Made by a program: the position numbers and the translations under genes. DNA of 64,000 bases from Klebsiella huaxiensis (GTDB lineage Bacteria > Pseudomonadota > Gammaproteobacteria > Enterobacterales > Enterobacteriaceae): NCBI RefSeq assembly GCF_003261575.2, contig NZ_CP036175.1, positions 930,001 to 994,000 of the forward strand. The letters run 5' to 3'. Of the stretch, positions 1 through 9,114 are shown one piece after another; the stretch's first letter is position 1; each line of letters begins with the position of its first letter. A model generated the notes under the pieces. That model ran no database searches. It was not told where the DNA came from and was given only the letters and a program-made list of their open reading frames with translations.

Positions 1-191
1 GAAACCACGTCAGCTTTGGCGAGGGTAATGAACCCATTAAGTTATTAATTGGGTTGTCTGCTGCCGATTCAGATTCGCATATTGGTGCGATTCAGGCATT
101 AAGTGAATTATTGTGTGAAGAGGAAAACTTGGCTGCATTGTTGGCGGCTAAATCTGAGAAACAATTAGCGGATATTATCTCCCGCGCATAA
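1..191 (+). CDS. cmtB: Mannitol-family PTS EIIA component, C-terminal part (CmtB)
   Basis: This is the end of an open frame that enters from the left edge; only about 62 codons are visible, closing at TAA 189-191. The visible residues (for example PIKLLIGLSAADSDSHIGAI) match the C-terminal half of the fructose/mannitol-type EIIA domain of E. coli CmtB. The EIIA protein takes phosphate from HPr in the cytoplasm and passes it to the EIIB domain of CmtA. The phospho-accepting histidine lies outside the window. The gene is followed 27 bases later by cmtA, the same order as in E. coli, so the two are presumably cotranscribed. Confidence 0.9.
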   Translation, partial: NHVSFGEGNEPIKLLIGLSAADSDSHIGAIQALSELLCEEENLAALLAAKSEKQLADIISRA

Positions 192-218
192 TCAACTCCC
201 TCCTTTCAGGATATTAAT

Positions 219-1595
219 ATGGAAAACAAGTCTGCTCGTGCAAAGGTCCAGGCTTTTGGTGGGTTTTTGACTGCCATGGTCATCCCCAATATCGGCGCAT
301 TTATTGCCTGGGGGTTTATTACCGCATTATTTATTCCTACTGGCTGGATGCCCAATGAGCATTTTGCCAAAATTGTCGGCCCGATGATTACCTATTTATT
401 ACCGGTAATGATTGGCTCAACCGGCGGTCACCTGGTTGGCGGCAAGCGCGGAGCGGTAATGGGCGGCATTGGTTCCATTGGCGTGATTGTTGGCGCTGAT
501 ATTCCAATGTTCCTTGGTTCTATGATCATGGGGCCGCTCGGCGGCCTGGTAATTAAACATATTGACCGCCTGCTGGAAAAACGTATTCCTGCCGGTTTCG
601 AAATGGTCATCAATAACTTCTCTCTCGGTATCGCTGGCATGATCTTATGCCTGTTGGGATTTGAAATTATTGGCCCGGCGGTTCTCGTTGCGAATAATTT
701 TGTGAAGGAGTGTATTGAAGCTCTGGTGCATGCGGGGTATCTGCCGTTGCTCTCGGTTATCAACGAACCTGCGAAAATTCTCTTTCTAAACAATGCCATC
801 GATCAGGGCGTCTATTATCCGCTGGGTATGCAACAGGCTGCTGAGACCGGAAAATCGATCTTCTTTATGGTGGCCTCTAATCCCGGACCAGGGCTGGGCC
901 TGCTGCTCGGGTTTGCCATCTTTGGTAAAGGCATGAGTAAAAAGTCCGCTCCGGGCGCCATGATTATCCATTTCCTTGGCGGTATCCATGAGCTCTATTT
1001 CCCTTATGTGTTGATGAAGCCGTTAACGCTGATTGCCATGATCGGCGGTGGAATGACCGGTACCTGGGTCTTTAATCTGTTGGGTGGCGGCCTGGTTGCT
1101 GGACCGAGTCCTGGCTCAATCTTCGCCTACCTGGCATTAACACCGAAAGGGTCGTTTATCGCCACCATCGCAGGTGTAACTGCAGGAGCTCTGGTGGCCT
1201 TTATCATTACTTCTTTTATTCTGAAGATGGATAAAAGCATCGAAGTCGAAAAGGAAGATACATTTAGCGAATCTGCTAAAGCGGTAAAAGCGATGAAACG
1301 CGAAGGATCGTTTTCTTACAAGCAGGTTAAACGCGTTGCTTTCGTTTGCGATGCGGGTATGGGCTCCAGCGCGATGGGTGCTACAACTTTCCGTAAACGT
1401 CTGGAAAAAGCGGGACTGGCTATTACCGTCACCCACTATGCCATCGAAAATGTACCAGATGATGCGGATATTATCGTCACTCATGCCAGCCTGGAAGGCC
1501 GTGTTAAACGCGTCAGTGATAAACCTTTAATCCTGATTAAAAACTATATCGGCGATCCGCACCTGGATGAGTTGTTTAAAAACCTCAGTGCCTGA
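219..1595 (+). CDS. cmtA: Mannitol-family PTS EIICB component (CmtA)
   Basis: The 458-residue protein is the inner-membrane permease of the cryptic mannitol PTS, taking up and phosphorylating a hexitol-type substrate. Residues 1 to about 335 are a hydrophobic EIIC domain with several membrane segments and the family GGIHE motif at about 254-258. After a charged linker, an EIIB domain begins near 370 with its phospho-cysteine loop CDAGMGSS, Cys377. There is no fused EIIA; that is supplied by cmtB just upstream. Length is close to E. coli CmtA (462). The true substrate is not shown by sequence, and the E. coli system is described as cryptic. Confidence 0.93.
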   Translation: MENKSARAKVQAFGGFLTAMVIPNIGAFIAWGFITALFIPTGWMPNEHFAKIVGPMITYLLPVMIGSTGGHLVGGKRGAVMGGIGSIGVIVGADIPMFLGSMIMGPLGGLVIKHIDRLLEKRIPAGFEMVINNFSLGIAGMILCLLGFEIIGPAVLVANNFVKECIEALVHAGYLPLLSVINEPAKILFLNNAIDQGVYYPLGMQQAAETGKSIFFMVASNPGPGLGLLLGFAIFGKGMSKKSAPGAMIIHFLGGIHELYFPYVLMKPLTLIAMIGGGMTGTWVFNLLGGGLVAGPSPGSIFAYLALTPKGSFIATIAGVTAGALVAFIITSFILKMDKSIEVEKEDTFSESAKAVKAMKREGSFSYKQVKRVAFVCDAGMGSSAMGATTFRKRLEKAGLAITVTHYAIENVPDDADIIVTHASLEGRVKRVSDKPLILIKNYIGDPHLDELFKNLSA

Positions 1596-1620
1596 TTGCT
1601 CATTAATTTACGGAGTTAAT

Positions 1621-2898
1621 ATGAAAACCAAAGTTGCCGCTATTTATGGCAAGCAGGATGTCCGCATTCGTGAATTCGAACTTCCGCAAATTACCGATAA
1701 TGAATTGCTGGTGAGCGTAATCTCCGATAGCGTGTGTTTATCTACCTGGAAGGCCGCCGTTTTAGGCAGCGAACATAAACGCGTTCCCGATGATTTAGAA
1801 AATCATCCGGTTATTACCGGTCATGAATGTGCGGGGATTATTGTCGAGGTGGGGAAAAACCTTACCGATAAATATAAAAAAGGTCAGCGGTTTGTTCTGC
1901 AACCGGCGATGGGGCTACCAAGCGGATATTCAGCAGGTTATAGCTATGAATACTTCGGCGGTAACGCGACCTATATGATTATCCCTGAGGTGGCTATTAA
2001 TCTGGGATGCGTACTGCCATATCACGGTTCTTATTTTGCCGCCGCGTCGCTGGCCGAACCTATGTGCTGCATTATTGGTGCATATAATGCCAATTTCCAT
2101 ACCACGCCTTATGTCTATGAGCATCGGATGGGAATTAAGCCTGGCGGCAATCTGGCGCTGCTGGCATGTGCCGGGCCGATGGGCATTGGCGCGATAGATT
2201 ATGCTATCAACGGCAACATTGCCCCGGCGCGGGTGGTAGTGGTTGATATTGATGAAAAGCGCCTGGCGCAGGCGCAAAAACTCCTGCCGGTAGAACTGGC
2301 TGCCAGTAAAGGGATTGAGCTGGTTTATGTCAATACACGGGACGTTGCAGATCCGGTACAGGCGCTGCGGGCGCTGACGAATGACGAAGGATTTGACGAT
2401 GTCTTCGTATATGCTGCCGTTCCCGCCATCGTGGAAATGGCGGATGAGCTGCTGGCGGAAGATGGATGCCTGAACTTCTTTGCCGGCCCTACGGATAAAA
2501 ACTTTAAAGTCCCGTTTAACTTCTACAACGTGCATTACAACAGTACCCATGTCGTGGGGACTTCAGGTGGCTCAACGGATGACATGCTTGAAGCGATTGC
2601 CCTGAGCGCAACTGGACAACTACAGCCTTCATTTATGGTGACGCATATTGGCGGGCTGGATGCGGTGCCGGACACGGTGCTCAATCTGCCCAACATTCCT
2701 GGTGGCAAAAAGCTGATTTATAACGGCGTGACGATGCCGCTAACGGCGATTACTGATTTTGCTGAGAAAGGTAAAACCGACCCGCTGTTTAAGCAATTGG
2801 CGGAACTGGTAGAAGAGACGCACGGGATCTGGAATGAGCAGGCCGAGAAGTATCTTCTGGCACACTTTGGCGTTGATATTGGCGAGGTGGCGGAATGA
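1621..2898 (+). CDS. yggP: Zinc-type alcohol dehydrogenase-like protein YggP
   Basis: This is a 425-residue medium-chain dehydrogenase of the zinc family, the same length as E. coli YggP and related to sorbitol/L-sorbose-1-phosphate dehydrogenases. The catalytic-domain residues Cys39 and His68-Glu69 (in GHECAGIIVEVG) are in place, and a nucleotide-binding region follows near 190-215. The start is taken at ATG 1621; the reading frame is open further upstream but that part overlaps cmtA. Lying between a sugar-alcohol PTS and a sugar-bisphosphatase, it probably oxidises the imported hexitol phosphate. The substrate is inferred, not shown. It overlaps yggF by four bases. Confidence 0.9.
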   Translation: MKTKVAAIYGKQDVRIREFELPQITDNELLVSVISDSVCLSTWKAAVLGSEHKRVPDDLENHPVITGHECAGIIVEVGKNLTDKYKKGQRFVLQPAMGLPSGYSAGYSYEYFGGNATYMIIPEVAINLGCVLPYHGSYFAAASLAEPMCCIIGAYNANFHTTPYVYEHRMGIKPGGNLALLACAGPMGIGAIDYAINGNIAPARVVVVDIDEKRLAQAQKLLPVELAASKGIELVYVNTRDVADPVQALRALTNDEGFDDVFVYAAVPAIVEMADELLAEDGCLNFFAGPTDKNFKVPFNFYNVHYNSTHVVGTSGGSTDDMLEAIALSATGQLQPSFMVTHIGGLDAVPDTVLNLPNIPGGKKLIYNGVTMPLTAITDFAEKGKTDPLFKQLAELVEETHGIWNEQAEKYLLAHFGVDIGEVAE

Positions 2899-3866
2899 TG
2901 TCACTGGCGTGGCCGCTGCTACGCACTACGGAACAGGCAGCGCTTGCTGCCTGGCCCGAAACGGGGTGCGGGGATAAAAACAAAATTGATGGCCTGGCGG
3001 TAAGCGCCATGCGGCAGGCGCTTAATGAGCTTAATTTTCAGGGGCGGATCGTCATCGGAGAGGGGGAAATCGACCATGCTCCCATGTTGTGGATTGGCGA
3101 GCAGGTTGGGCGCGGCGAGGGGATGCTTATTGATATTGCCGTCGATCCAATAGAAGGAACCCGAATGGTCGCGATGGGGCAAAGTAATGCGCTGGCGGTC
3201 ATGGCTTTTGCGCCAGTGGATTCTCTGCTGCATGCACCTGATATGTATATGAAAAAGATAGTTGTGGGCCGCCGGGCGAAAGGGGCGATTAATCTGCGGC
3301 ATTCGTTAAGCGAGAACTTACATAGCGTGGCAAAGGTGCTGAACAAGCCGTTGACGGCGTTGCGTATGGTCACGCTGGATAAGCCGCGGCTACGTCCGGC
3401 AATTGATGAGGCGAGAAGTCTTGGAGTGAAAGTTTTTGCATTGCCGGATGGTGATGTGGCTGCCAGCGTGCAGACCTGCATGGTGGACAACGCTTACGAC
3501 GTAATGTTTACCATTGGCGGCGCGCCGGAAGGGGTGATATCGGCGTGTGCGGTGACTGCTTTAGGTGGGGATATGCAGGCGGAACTTATCGACTTTTGTG
3601 AGGCGAAAGGCGACTCGCCTGAGCACCAGAAGATAGCGCAGGAAGAGCGCAGCCGTTGCGATGAGATGGGCGTGAAGGTCAACCATGTGTATCGGCTTAA
3701 TGATATCGTGAGCCACCGCGATGTTCTGTTCGCTGCAACCGGCGTCACAGGAGGTGACCTGCTGCGTGGAATTCAACGTGGCGAGGGCGGAGTTCGCACA
3801 CAAACAATCCTGATCAGTGGCATAGACCAAACGTGTAATATAGTAGACTCTCTGCATTCCTGGTGA
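2895..3866 (+). CDS. yggF: Class II fructose-1,6-bisphosphatase (GlpX-like, YggF)
   Basis: This is a 323-residue GlpX-family enzyme. E. coli YggF hydrolyses fructose 1,6-bisphosphate with Mn2+. The family metal and substrate motifs are visible: IGEGEID at 54-60 and DPIEGTR at 84-90, followed by a conserved GGAPEGVISACAV stretch near 212. The ATG overlaps the TGA of yggP (ATGA), indicating translational coupling. It may pull imported sugar phosphate toward fructose 6-phosphate, but its role beside glpX and fbp is not defined. Confidence 0.92.
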   Translation: MMSLAWPLLRTTEQAALAAWPETGCGDKNKIDGLAVSAMRQALNELNFQGRIVIGEGEIDHAPMLWIGEQVGRGEGMLIDIAVDPIEGTRMVAMGQSNALAVMAFAPVDSLLHAPDMYMKKIVVGRRAKGAINLRHSLSENLHSVAKVLNKPLTALRMVTLDKPRLRPAIDEARSLGVKVFALPDGDVAASVQTCMVDNAYDVMFTIGGAPEGVISACAVTALGGDMQAELIDFCEAKGDSPEHQKIAQEERSRCDEMGVKVNHVYRLNDIVSHRDVLFAATGVTGGDLLRGIQRGEGGVRTQTILISGIDQTCNIVDSLHSW

Positions 3867-3881
3867 TTTATCGAGAAACGA

Positions 3882-4391
3882 ATGACGACGCTAACAGAAG
3901 ATGACGTGCTGGAGCAATTGGATGCCCAGCAAGATTTACTCTCCTTTATGGCGACTGCAAATACCCTCTTGTTGCAGGCCATCAAGCGTTTTCTGCCCTC
4001 GTTGTTCGTTAATAATGATGAAGAGATCGTGGAATATGCAGTGAAGCCGTTACTCGCGCAAAGCGGCCCGCTTGATGATATTGATGTGGCGTTACGACTG
4101 ATATATGCGCTGGGGAAAATGGACAAATGGCTCTATGCCGATATCACCCACTTTTCGCAGTTTTATCAGTATCTGACTGAACAATGCGATCTTCCCGGAT
4201 TTGCGGACGAGTTGACCTGGGATTTTATTTGTAATGTAAATAGCATTACGAATAACACCGCATTATACGGCGCGTTGAAATCAATGAAGTTTGCTGATTT
4301 CTCTGCGTGGTCAGAAATTCGCTTCATTAATATGGTGAAAACCGCGCTGGCGTTGGCGATAACGACGATATTAAAGGAATTAACGCCGTGA
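3882..4391 (+). CDS. yggD: MtlR-family protein YggD (FumE)
   Basis: This 169-residue cytoplasmic, largely helical protein belongs to the MtlR family of mannitol-operon repressors. Its E. coli orthologue YggD has also been reported to have fumarase activity (FumE). The stretch NDEEIVEYAVKPLLAQSGP near residues 46-64 is typical of the family. No classical helix-turn-helix is obvious. It starts 15 bases after yggF and overlaps yggC by four bases. A regulatory role for the cmt-ygg cluster fits the context; the enzymatic role rests on E. coli literature only. Confidence 0.88.
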   Translation: MTTLTEDDVLEQLDAQQDLLSFMATANTLLLQAIKRFLPSLFVNNDEEIVEYAVKPLLAQSGPLDDIDVALRLIYALGKMDKWLYADITHFSQFYQYLTEQCDLPGFADELTWDFICNVNSITNNTALYGALKSMKFADFSAWSEIRFINMVKTALALAITTILKELTP

Positions 4392-5104
4392 ATATAACGC
4401 TGAGTATTAATGGGCTGAATGTTGATGCCCGGTACAGTGATGACGAAATTGAGAACGTCCATAAACCTTTACTGCACCGTTTTACCCGATTACATTCTTT
4501 AACGCCGAACCGGCGGACCATTATTTTCCTCAGTGCACCGCCAGGGACAGGGAAATCGACGCTCACGACGTTTTGGGAGTTTTTAGTGCGTCAGGACTCG
4601 CATTTGACACCAATCCAGACGCTACCGATGGACGGTTTTCACCACTATAACACCTGGCTTGAAGAGCATGGGTTACGTGGCTCGAAAGGGGCACCGGAAA
4701 CGTTCGATGTGACCAAGCTGGCGGAAAATCTTCGCCAGATTCGCGAGGGTGAGGGCGACTGGCCGCAATACGATCGGCAAAAACATGACCCGGTTGAAGC
4801 TGCCATTAATGTAAATGCTCCCGTTGTTATCGTTGAGGGCAACTGGCTGCTGCTGGATGATGAGCAGTGGCGCGCACTCGCGGAGTTTTGCGATTTTTCA
4901 CTGTTTATTAAAGCGCCAGCCAACGCTTTGCGGGATAGGCTGGTTGGGCGCAAGCTGGCCGGAGGCCTGTTGCAAGCTGAAGCCGAGGCGTTTTACGAGC
5001 GTACCGATGGTCCGAACGTTCGCCGTGTGCTCGAAAACAGCCGGGCTGCAAACCTGACGTTAGAGATGACGGCTGACGGTGCATATAAGATTGCCTGCCC
5101 TTGA
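4388..5104 (+). CDS. yggC: P-loop kinase-like protein YggC
   Basis: This 238-residue protein belongs to the uridine kinase/pantothenate kinase-like P-loop group. The Walker A motif PPGTGKST is at residues 51-58. The LPMDGFHHYN motif near 76 and DGPN near 208 resemble substrate-binding segments of that group. Translation starts at a GTG overlapping the yggD stop. It is the last gene before a strong terminator, so cmtB to yggC look like one operon. The E. coli orthologue is annotated as a putative nucleoside triphosphate hydrolase or kinase; the substrate is unknown. Confidence 0.88.
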   Translation: MNITLSINGLNVDARYSDDEIENVHKPLLHRFTRLHSLTPNRRTIIFLSAPPGTGKSTLTTFWEFLVRQDSHLTPIQTLPMDGFHHYNTWLEEHGLRGSKGAPETFDVTKLAENLRQIREGEGDWPQYDRQKHDPVEAAINVNAPVVIVEGNWLLLDDEQWRALAEFCDFSLFIKAPANALRDRLVGRKLAGGLLQAEAEAFYERTDGPNVRRVLENSRAANLTLEMTADGAYKIACP

Positions 5105-5120
5105 CTCAGGCGAGTGTTGC

Positions 5121-5155
5121 AAACAGGGCCGCGATAACGGCCCTGTTTGTATTTA
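5121..5155 (+). terminator. Terminator after yggC
   Basis: A perfect 10-base-pair stem (5121-5130 with 5139-5148) with an 8-base loop is followed by a short T-rich stretch. It lies 17 bases past the yggC stop and closes the cmt-ygg operon. Confidence 0.8.
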
Positions 5156-5305
5156 GTCGAGATAAAGGGAGCAGTGGCGCCATGAATCATGGTACCCGGC
5201 AATTTACCATCCCAGCGCTCCGCTGTGGTCAGAGCGACAAGACAAGAAGTCTGCTCGCACCGTCCTTGCTATTCGTTACTCGTGTTGCAACTATTCCTTT
5301 TAAAA

Positions 5306-5321
5306 TGTGACGTAAGTCAGA
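5306..5321 (+). promoter_or_regulatory. CRP-like site upstream of epd
   Basis: The half sites TGTGA and TCAGA are separated by six bases, one mismatch from the TGTGA-N6-TCACA consensus. The site lies about 195 bases before the epd start, in the region where E. coli epd is CRP-activated. Confidence 0.55.
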
Positions 5322-5378
5322 TAAATGGCTTCTTCAACTGGACAGTCATTCCTTTTATTCCTTGTTTCGCTTATTCTA

Positions 5379-5395
5379 GCTGAAGCGTTTCAGTC
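5379..5395 (+). promoter_or_regulatory. Cra (FruR)-like operator upstream of epd
   Basis: GCTGAAGCGTTTCAGTC is a close match to the Cra consensus (GCTGAAxCGTTTCAgc) with near-perfect dyad symmetry. Cra control of the epd-pgk operon is known in E. coli. Confidence 0.65.
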
Positions 5396-5515
5396 GTCTA
5401 AATGTTCGACAATTAATCAATCAGTCGCAGTTTGCGACAGGTAAGGTTTCCCTTAGAGCGTAGCTGCATTACTCTGTCAGCCACCTCATTTCATGGACAG
5501 CCTTGCAGGAGACCT

Positions 5516-6535
5516 ATGACCATACGCATTGCGATTAATGGCTTCGGTCGCATCGGGCGTAACGTGGTTCGTGCTTTGTATGAATCCGGGCGTCGTGCGG
5601 AAATCACCGTGGTGGCAATCAATGAACTGGCGGATGCTGCCGGCATCGCTCATTTGTTGAAATATGACACCAGCCATGGGCGCTTTGCCTGGGATGTACG
5701 CCAGGAGAGAGAGCAGCTGTTTGTCGGCGATGATGCTATTCGCCTGCTGCATGAATCTTCCCTTGAGGTGTTGCCCTGGCGTGAGCTGGCGGTGGATGTG
5801 GTGCTTGATTGTACGGGCGTTTACGGCAGCCGTGAACATGGCGAAGCCCATCTTAAGGCTGGCGCGAAGAAAGTGCTCTTTTCACATCCTGGCGGCAACG
5901 ATCTCGACGCGACGGTTGTTTTTGGCGTCAATCATGATGAACTGCGAGCCGAGCACCGTATCGTCTCCAATGCCTCCTGCACGACCAACTGCATTATTCC
6001 GGTCATTAAACTGTTAGATGATGCCTACGGCATAGAGTCCGGCACGGTAACAACGATTCATTCCGCTATGCACGATCAGCAGGTTATCGATGCTTATCAT
6101 CCGGATTTGCGCCGTACGCGAGCGGCCAGTCAGTCGATCATCCCGGTTGATACTAAACTAGCTGCGGGGATCACGCGTATTTTCCCTCAGTTTAACGATC
6201 GCTTTGAGGCGATTGCAGTCCGCGTACCGACGATTAATGTGACGGCGATCGACCTTAGCGTAACGGTGAAAAAACCAGTAAAAGCAAATGAAGTCAACCA
6301 GTTGCTGCAAAAAGCAGCACAGGGTACATTTCATGGTATAGTTGACTATACGGAATTACCGTTAGTCTCGATAGATTTCAACCACGATCCGCATAGCGCC
6401 ATTGTTGATGGTACGCAAACGCGGGTAAGCGGTGCGCATTTGATCAAAACGCTGGTCTGGTGCGATAACGAATGGGGCTTTGCTAACCGGATGCTCGACA
6501 CCACGTTAGCGATGGCCGCACAAGGTTTCAGGTAA
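5516..6535 (+). CDS. epd: D-erythrose-4-phosphate dehydrogenase
   Basis: This 339-residue enzyme oxidises erythrose 4-phosphate to 4-phosphoerythronate with NAD+, the first step of the de novo pyridoxal phosphate branch. It is a GAPDH-family protein: the N-terminal Rossmann motif NGFGRIGRN is at residues 8-16 and the catalytic cysteine is Cys155 in SNASCTTNC. The ATG at 5516 is preferred to an in-frame upstream start because AGGAG lies 7 bases before it and the length then equals E. coli Epd (339). It is followed 51 bases later by pgk and is probably cotranscribed with it. Confidence 0.95.
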   Translation: MTIRIAINGFGRIGRNVVRALYESGRRAEITVVAINELADAAGIAHLLKYDTSHGRFAWDVRQEREQLFVGDDAIRLLHESSLEVLPWRELAVDVVLDCTGVYGSREHGEAHLKAGAKKVLFSHPGGNDLDATVVFGVNHDELRAEHRIVSNASCTTNCIIPVIKLLDDAYGIESGTVTTIHSAMHDQQVIDAYHPDLRRTRAASQSIIPVDTKLAAGITRIFPQFNDRFEAIAVRVPTINVTAIDLSVTVKKPVKANEVNQLLQKAAQGTFHGIVDYTELPLVSIDFNHDPHSAIVDGTQTRVSGAHLIKTLVWCDNEWGFANRMLDTTLAMAAQGFR

Positions 6536-6586
6536 GGCGCGTAAGCGCTTGCAAAACTTTATCAAGAATCAACGAGAGGATTCACC

Positions 6587-7750
6587 ATGTCTGTAATTAA
6601 GATGACCGATCTGGATCTTGCTGGTAAACGCGTTTTTATCCGTGCGGATCTGAACGTACCAGTTAAAGAAGGGAAAGTAACCAGCGATGCGCGTATCCGT
6701 GCCTCTCTGCCGACCATCGAACTGGCCCTGAAACAGGGTGCGAAAGTGATGGTAACTTCCCACCTGGGTCGTCCTACCGAAGGCGAGTACAACGAAGAAT
6801 TCTCTCTGCTGCCGGTTGTTAACTACCTGAAAGACAAACTGTCTAACCCGGTACGTCTGGTTAAAGATTACCTGGACGGCGTGGAAGTCGCCGCTGGTGA
6901 ACTGGTTGTTCTGGAAAACGTTCGCTTCAACAAAGGCGAAAAGAAAGACGATGAAGCGCTGTCTAAAAAATACGCTGCGCTGTGTGATGTATTCGTAATG
7001 GATGCATTTGGTACCGCTCACCGTGCACAGGCTTCTACCCACGGCATCGGTAAATTTGCTGACGTGGCTTGCGCAGGTCCGCTGCTGGCCGCTGAGCTGG
7101 ACGCGCTGGGTAAAGCGCTGAAAGAACCTGCTCGCCCGATGGTTGCTATCGTGGGTGGTTCTAAAGTTTCCACTAAACTGACCGTTCTGGATTCCCTGTC
7201 TAAAATCGCTGACCAGCTGATCGTTGGTGGTGGTATCGCCAACACCTTCGTTGCCGCTCAAGGCCACAACGTGGGTAAATCCCTGTACGAAGCTGACCTG
7301 GTTGACGAAGCTAAGCGCCTGCTGACTACCTGTGATATCCCGGTCCCGACTGATGTTCGCGTGGCAACTGAGTTCTCTGAAACCGCAGCCGCTACCCTGA
7401 AATCTGTTAACGACATTAAAGATGACGAGCAGATTCTGGACCTGGGCGATGCTTCCGCGCAGCAGCTGGCTGAAATCCTGAAAAATGCCAAAACTATTCT
7501 GTGGAATGGTCCGGTTGGCGTGTTTGAATTCCCGAACTTCCGCAAAGGTACTGAAATCGTTGCGAACGCTATCGCTGATAGCGAAGCCTTCTCTATCGCA
7601 GGCGGTGGCGATACCCTGGCAGCAATCGACCTGTTTGGCATTGCTGACAAAATCTCCTACATCTCCACTGGCGGCGGCGCATTCCTCGAATTCGTGGAAG
7701 GCAAAGTCCTGCCAGCAGTAGCTATGCTCGAAGAGCGCGCTAAGAAGTAA
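6587..7750 (+). CDS. pgk: Phosphoglycerate kinase
   Basis: This 387-residue cytoplasmic glycolytic enzyme interconverts 1,3-bisphosphoglycerate plus ADP and 3-phosphoglycerate plus ATP. It has the usual length and the substrate signatures RADLNVP and HLGRP in the N-terminal domain and GGGDTLA in the C-terminal nucleotide domain. Codon use is strongly biased to preferred codons, as expected for a highly expressed gene. An AGAGGA ribosome site precedes the ATG. A rho-independent terminator follows, but fbaA lies close by in the same direction. Confidence 0.98.
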   Translation: MSVIKMTDLDLAGKRVFIRADLNVPVKEGKVTSDARIRASLPTIELALKQGAKVMVTSHLGRPTEGEYNEEFSLLPVVNYLKDKLSNPVRLVKDYLDGVEVAAGELVVLENVRFNKGEKKDDEALSKKYAALCDVFVMDAFGTAHRAQASTHGIGKFADVACAGPLLAAELDALGKALKEPARPMVAIVGGSKVSTKLTVLDSLSKIADQLIVGGGIANTFVAAQGHNVGKSLYEADLVDEAKRLLTTCDIPVPTDVRVATEFSETAAATLKSVNDIKDDEQILDLGDASAQQLAEILKNAKTILWNGPVGVFEFPNFRKGTEIVANAIADSEAFSIAGGGDTLAAIDLFGIADKISYISTGGGAFLEFVEGKVLPAVAMLEERAKK

Positions 7751-7757
7751 TTCAGTT

Positions 7758-7782
7758 CAGGCGGGGTGACCCGCCTGTTTTT
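7758..7782 (+). terminator. Terminator between pgk and fbaA
   Basis: The stem CAGGCGGG/CCCGCCTG with loop GTGA is followed by five T residues. It sits 8 bases after the pgk stop and may only partly terminate, since fbaA is downstream in the same direction. Confidence 0.8.
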
Positions 7783-7847
7783 CAGCGCGCTTAAACGCTC
7801 GCGAACCTTCTTCAACGGTCGAAGATACAGATACAGGACTACGTAAC

Positions 7848-8927
7848 ATGTCTAAAATTTTTGATTTCGTAAAACCGGGCGTCATCACTGGCGACGACGT
7901 TCAGAAAGTGTTCCAGGTAGCTAAAGAAAACAACTTTGCTCTGCCAGCAGTAAACTGCGTGGGTACTGATTCCATCAACGCCGTTCTGGAAGCAGCTGCA
8001 AAAGTTCGTTCTCCGGTTATCGTTCAGTTCTCTAACGGCGGCGCAGCGTTCATCGCGGGCAAAGGTGTGAAAACTGACGTTCCTCAGGGCGCAGCAATCC
8101 TGGGTGCTATCTCTGGTGCGCATCACGTACATCAGATGGCAGAGCACTACGGTGTTCCAGTTATCCTGCACACTGACCACTGCGCTAAGAAACTGCTGCC
8201 GTGGATCGACGGTCTGCTGGACGCGGGTGAAAAACACTTCGCAGCTACTGGCAAACCGCTGTTCTCTTCTCACATGATTGACCTGTCTGAAGAAACTCTG
8301 CACGAAAACATTGAGATCTGTTCTAAATACCTGGCTCGTATGGCTAAAATGGACATGACTCTGGAAATCGAACTGGGTTGCACCGGTGGCGAAGAAGATG
8401 GTGTGGATAACAGCCACATGGACGCTTCTGCACTGTACACCCAGCCGGAAGACGTTGATTACGCTTATACCGAGCTGAGCAAAATTAGCCCGCGTTTCAC
8501 CATCGCGGCTTCCTTCGGTAACGTACACGGCGTTTATAAGCCGGGTAACGTAGTACTGACCCCGACTATCCTGCGCGATTCTCAGGACTATGTTTCTAAG
8601 AAACATAACCTGCCGCACAACAGCCTGAACTTCGTCTTCCACGGCGGTTCCGGTTCTTCTGCTCAGGAAATCAAAGACTCCGTAAGCTACGGCGTAGTGA
8701 AAATGAACATTGATACCGATACCCAATGGGCGACCTGGGAAGGTATTCTGGGCTACTACAAAACGAACGAAGCTTACCTGCAGGGCCAGCTGGGCAACCC
8801 GAAAGGCGAAGACCAGCCGAACAAAAAATACTACGATCCGCGCGCATGGCTGCGTGCTGCTCAGGTGACCATGGTGGCACGTCTGGAGCAGGCATTTAAA
8901 GAACTGAACGCGATCGACGTTCTGTAA
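7848..8927 (+). CDS. fbaA: Class II fructose-bisphosphate aldolase
   Basis: This 359-residue zinc-dependent aldolase cleaves fructose 1,6-bisphosphate into dihydroxyacetone phosphate and glyceraldehyde 3-phosphate. The catalytic Asp and zinc-ligand His lie in LHTDHCAKK (Asp110, His111 counting Met1), and further zinc ligands lie in the later GNVHG and FHGGSGSS segments. The length equals E. coli FbaA, and codon use is highly biased as in pgk. It is the last gene of the epd-pgk-fbaA block and is closed by a strong terminator. Confidence 0.98.
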   Translation: MSKIFDFVKPGVITGDDVQKVFQVAKENNFALPAVNCVGTDSINAVLEAAAKVRSPVIVQFSNGGAAFIAGKGVKTDVPQGAAILGAISGAHHVHQMAEHYGVPVILHTDHCAKKLLPWIDGLLDAGEKHFAATGKPLFSSHMIDLSEETLHENIEICSKYLARMAKMDMTLEIELGCTGGEEDGVDNSHMDASALYTQPEDVDYAYTELSKISPRFTIAASFGNVHGVYKPGNVVLTPTILRDSQDYVSKKHNLPHNSLNFVFHGGSGSSAQEIKDSVSYGVVKMNIDTDTQWATWEGILGYYKTNEAYLQGQLGNPKGEDQPNKKYYDPRAWLRAAQVTMVARLEQAFKELNAIDVL

Positions 8928-8950
8928 GAAAACGCTGTTTCTTACTCTGA

Positions 8951-8975
8951 AGCCCGCAGAAATGCGGGCTTTTTT
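8951..8975 (+). terminator. Terminator after fbaA
   Basis: The stem AGCCCGCA/TGCGGGCT with a tight loop is followed by a T-tract. It lies 23 bases past the fbaA stop. Confidence 0.9.
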
Positions 8976-9114
8976 ATTATCTGAACAACATGAAATGTTG
9001 CTAAATAAATGTGATCAGTTTGGCAAAACGTACACTTTTTGTTTACCCTTAACCTACCTGTTATTTCAGGTTTGGTTTTTTATTTCCCGTCCGGGTATCC
9101 ATAAGGAATGTTAA

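Larger units (their letters stand above)
5156..5515 (+). promoter_or_regulatory. Leader and promoter region of epd-pgk-fbaA
   Basis: This is about 360 bases without a credible gene. Short frames exist but lack ribosome sites and family resemblance. It holds the CRP-like and Cra-like sites listed separately and a purine-rich ribosome site (AGGAG) just before the epd ATG at 5516. In E. coli the same interval carries the CRP- and Cra-controlled epd promoters. I did not pick a single -10/-35 pair. Confidence 0.6.

Noticed and set aside
5101..5310. Short frame after yggC
   Set aside because: It begins at the yggC stop, runs through the terminator hairpin and shows no family resemblance or ribosome site.
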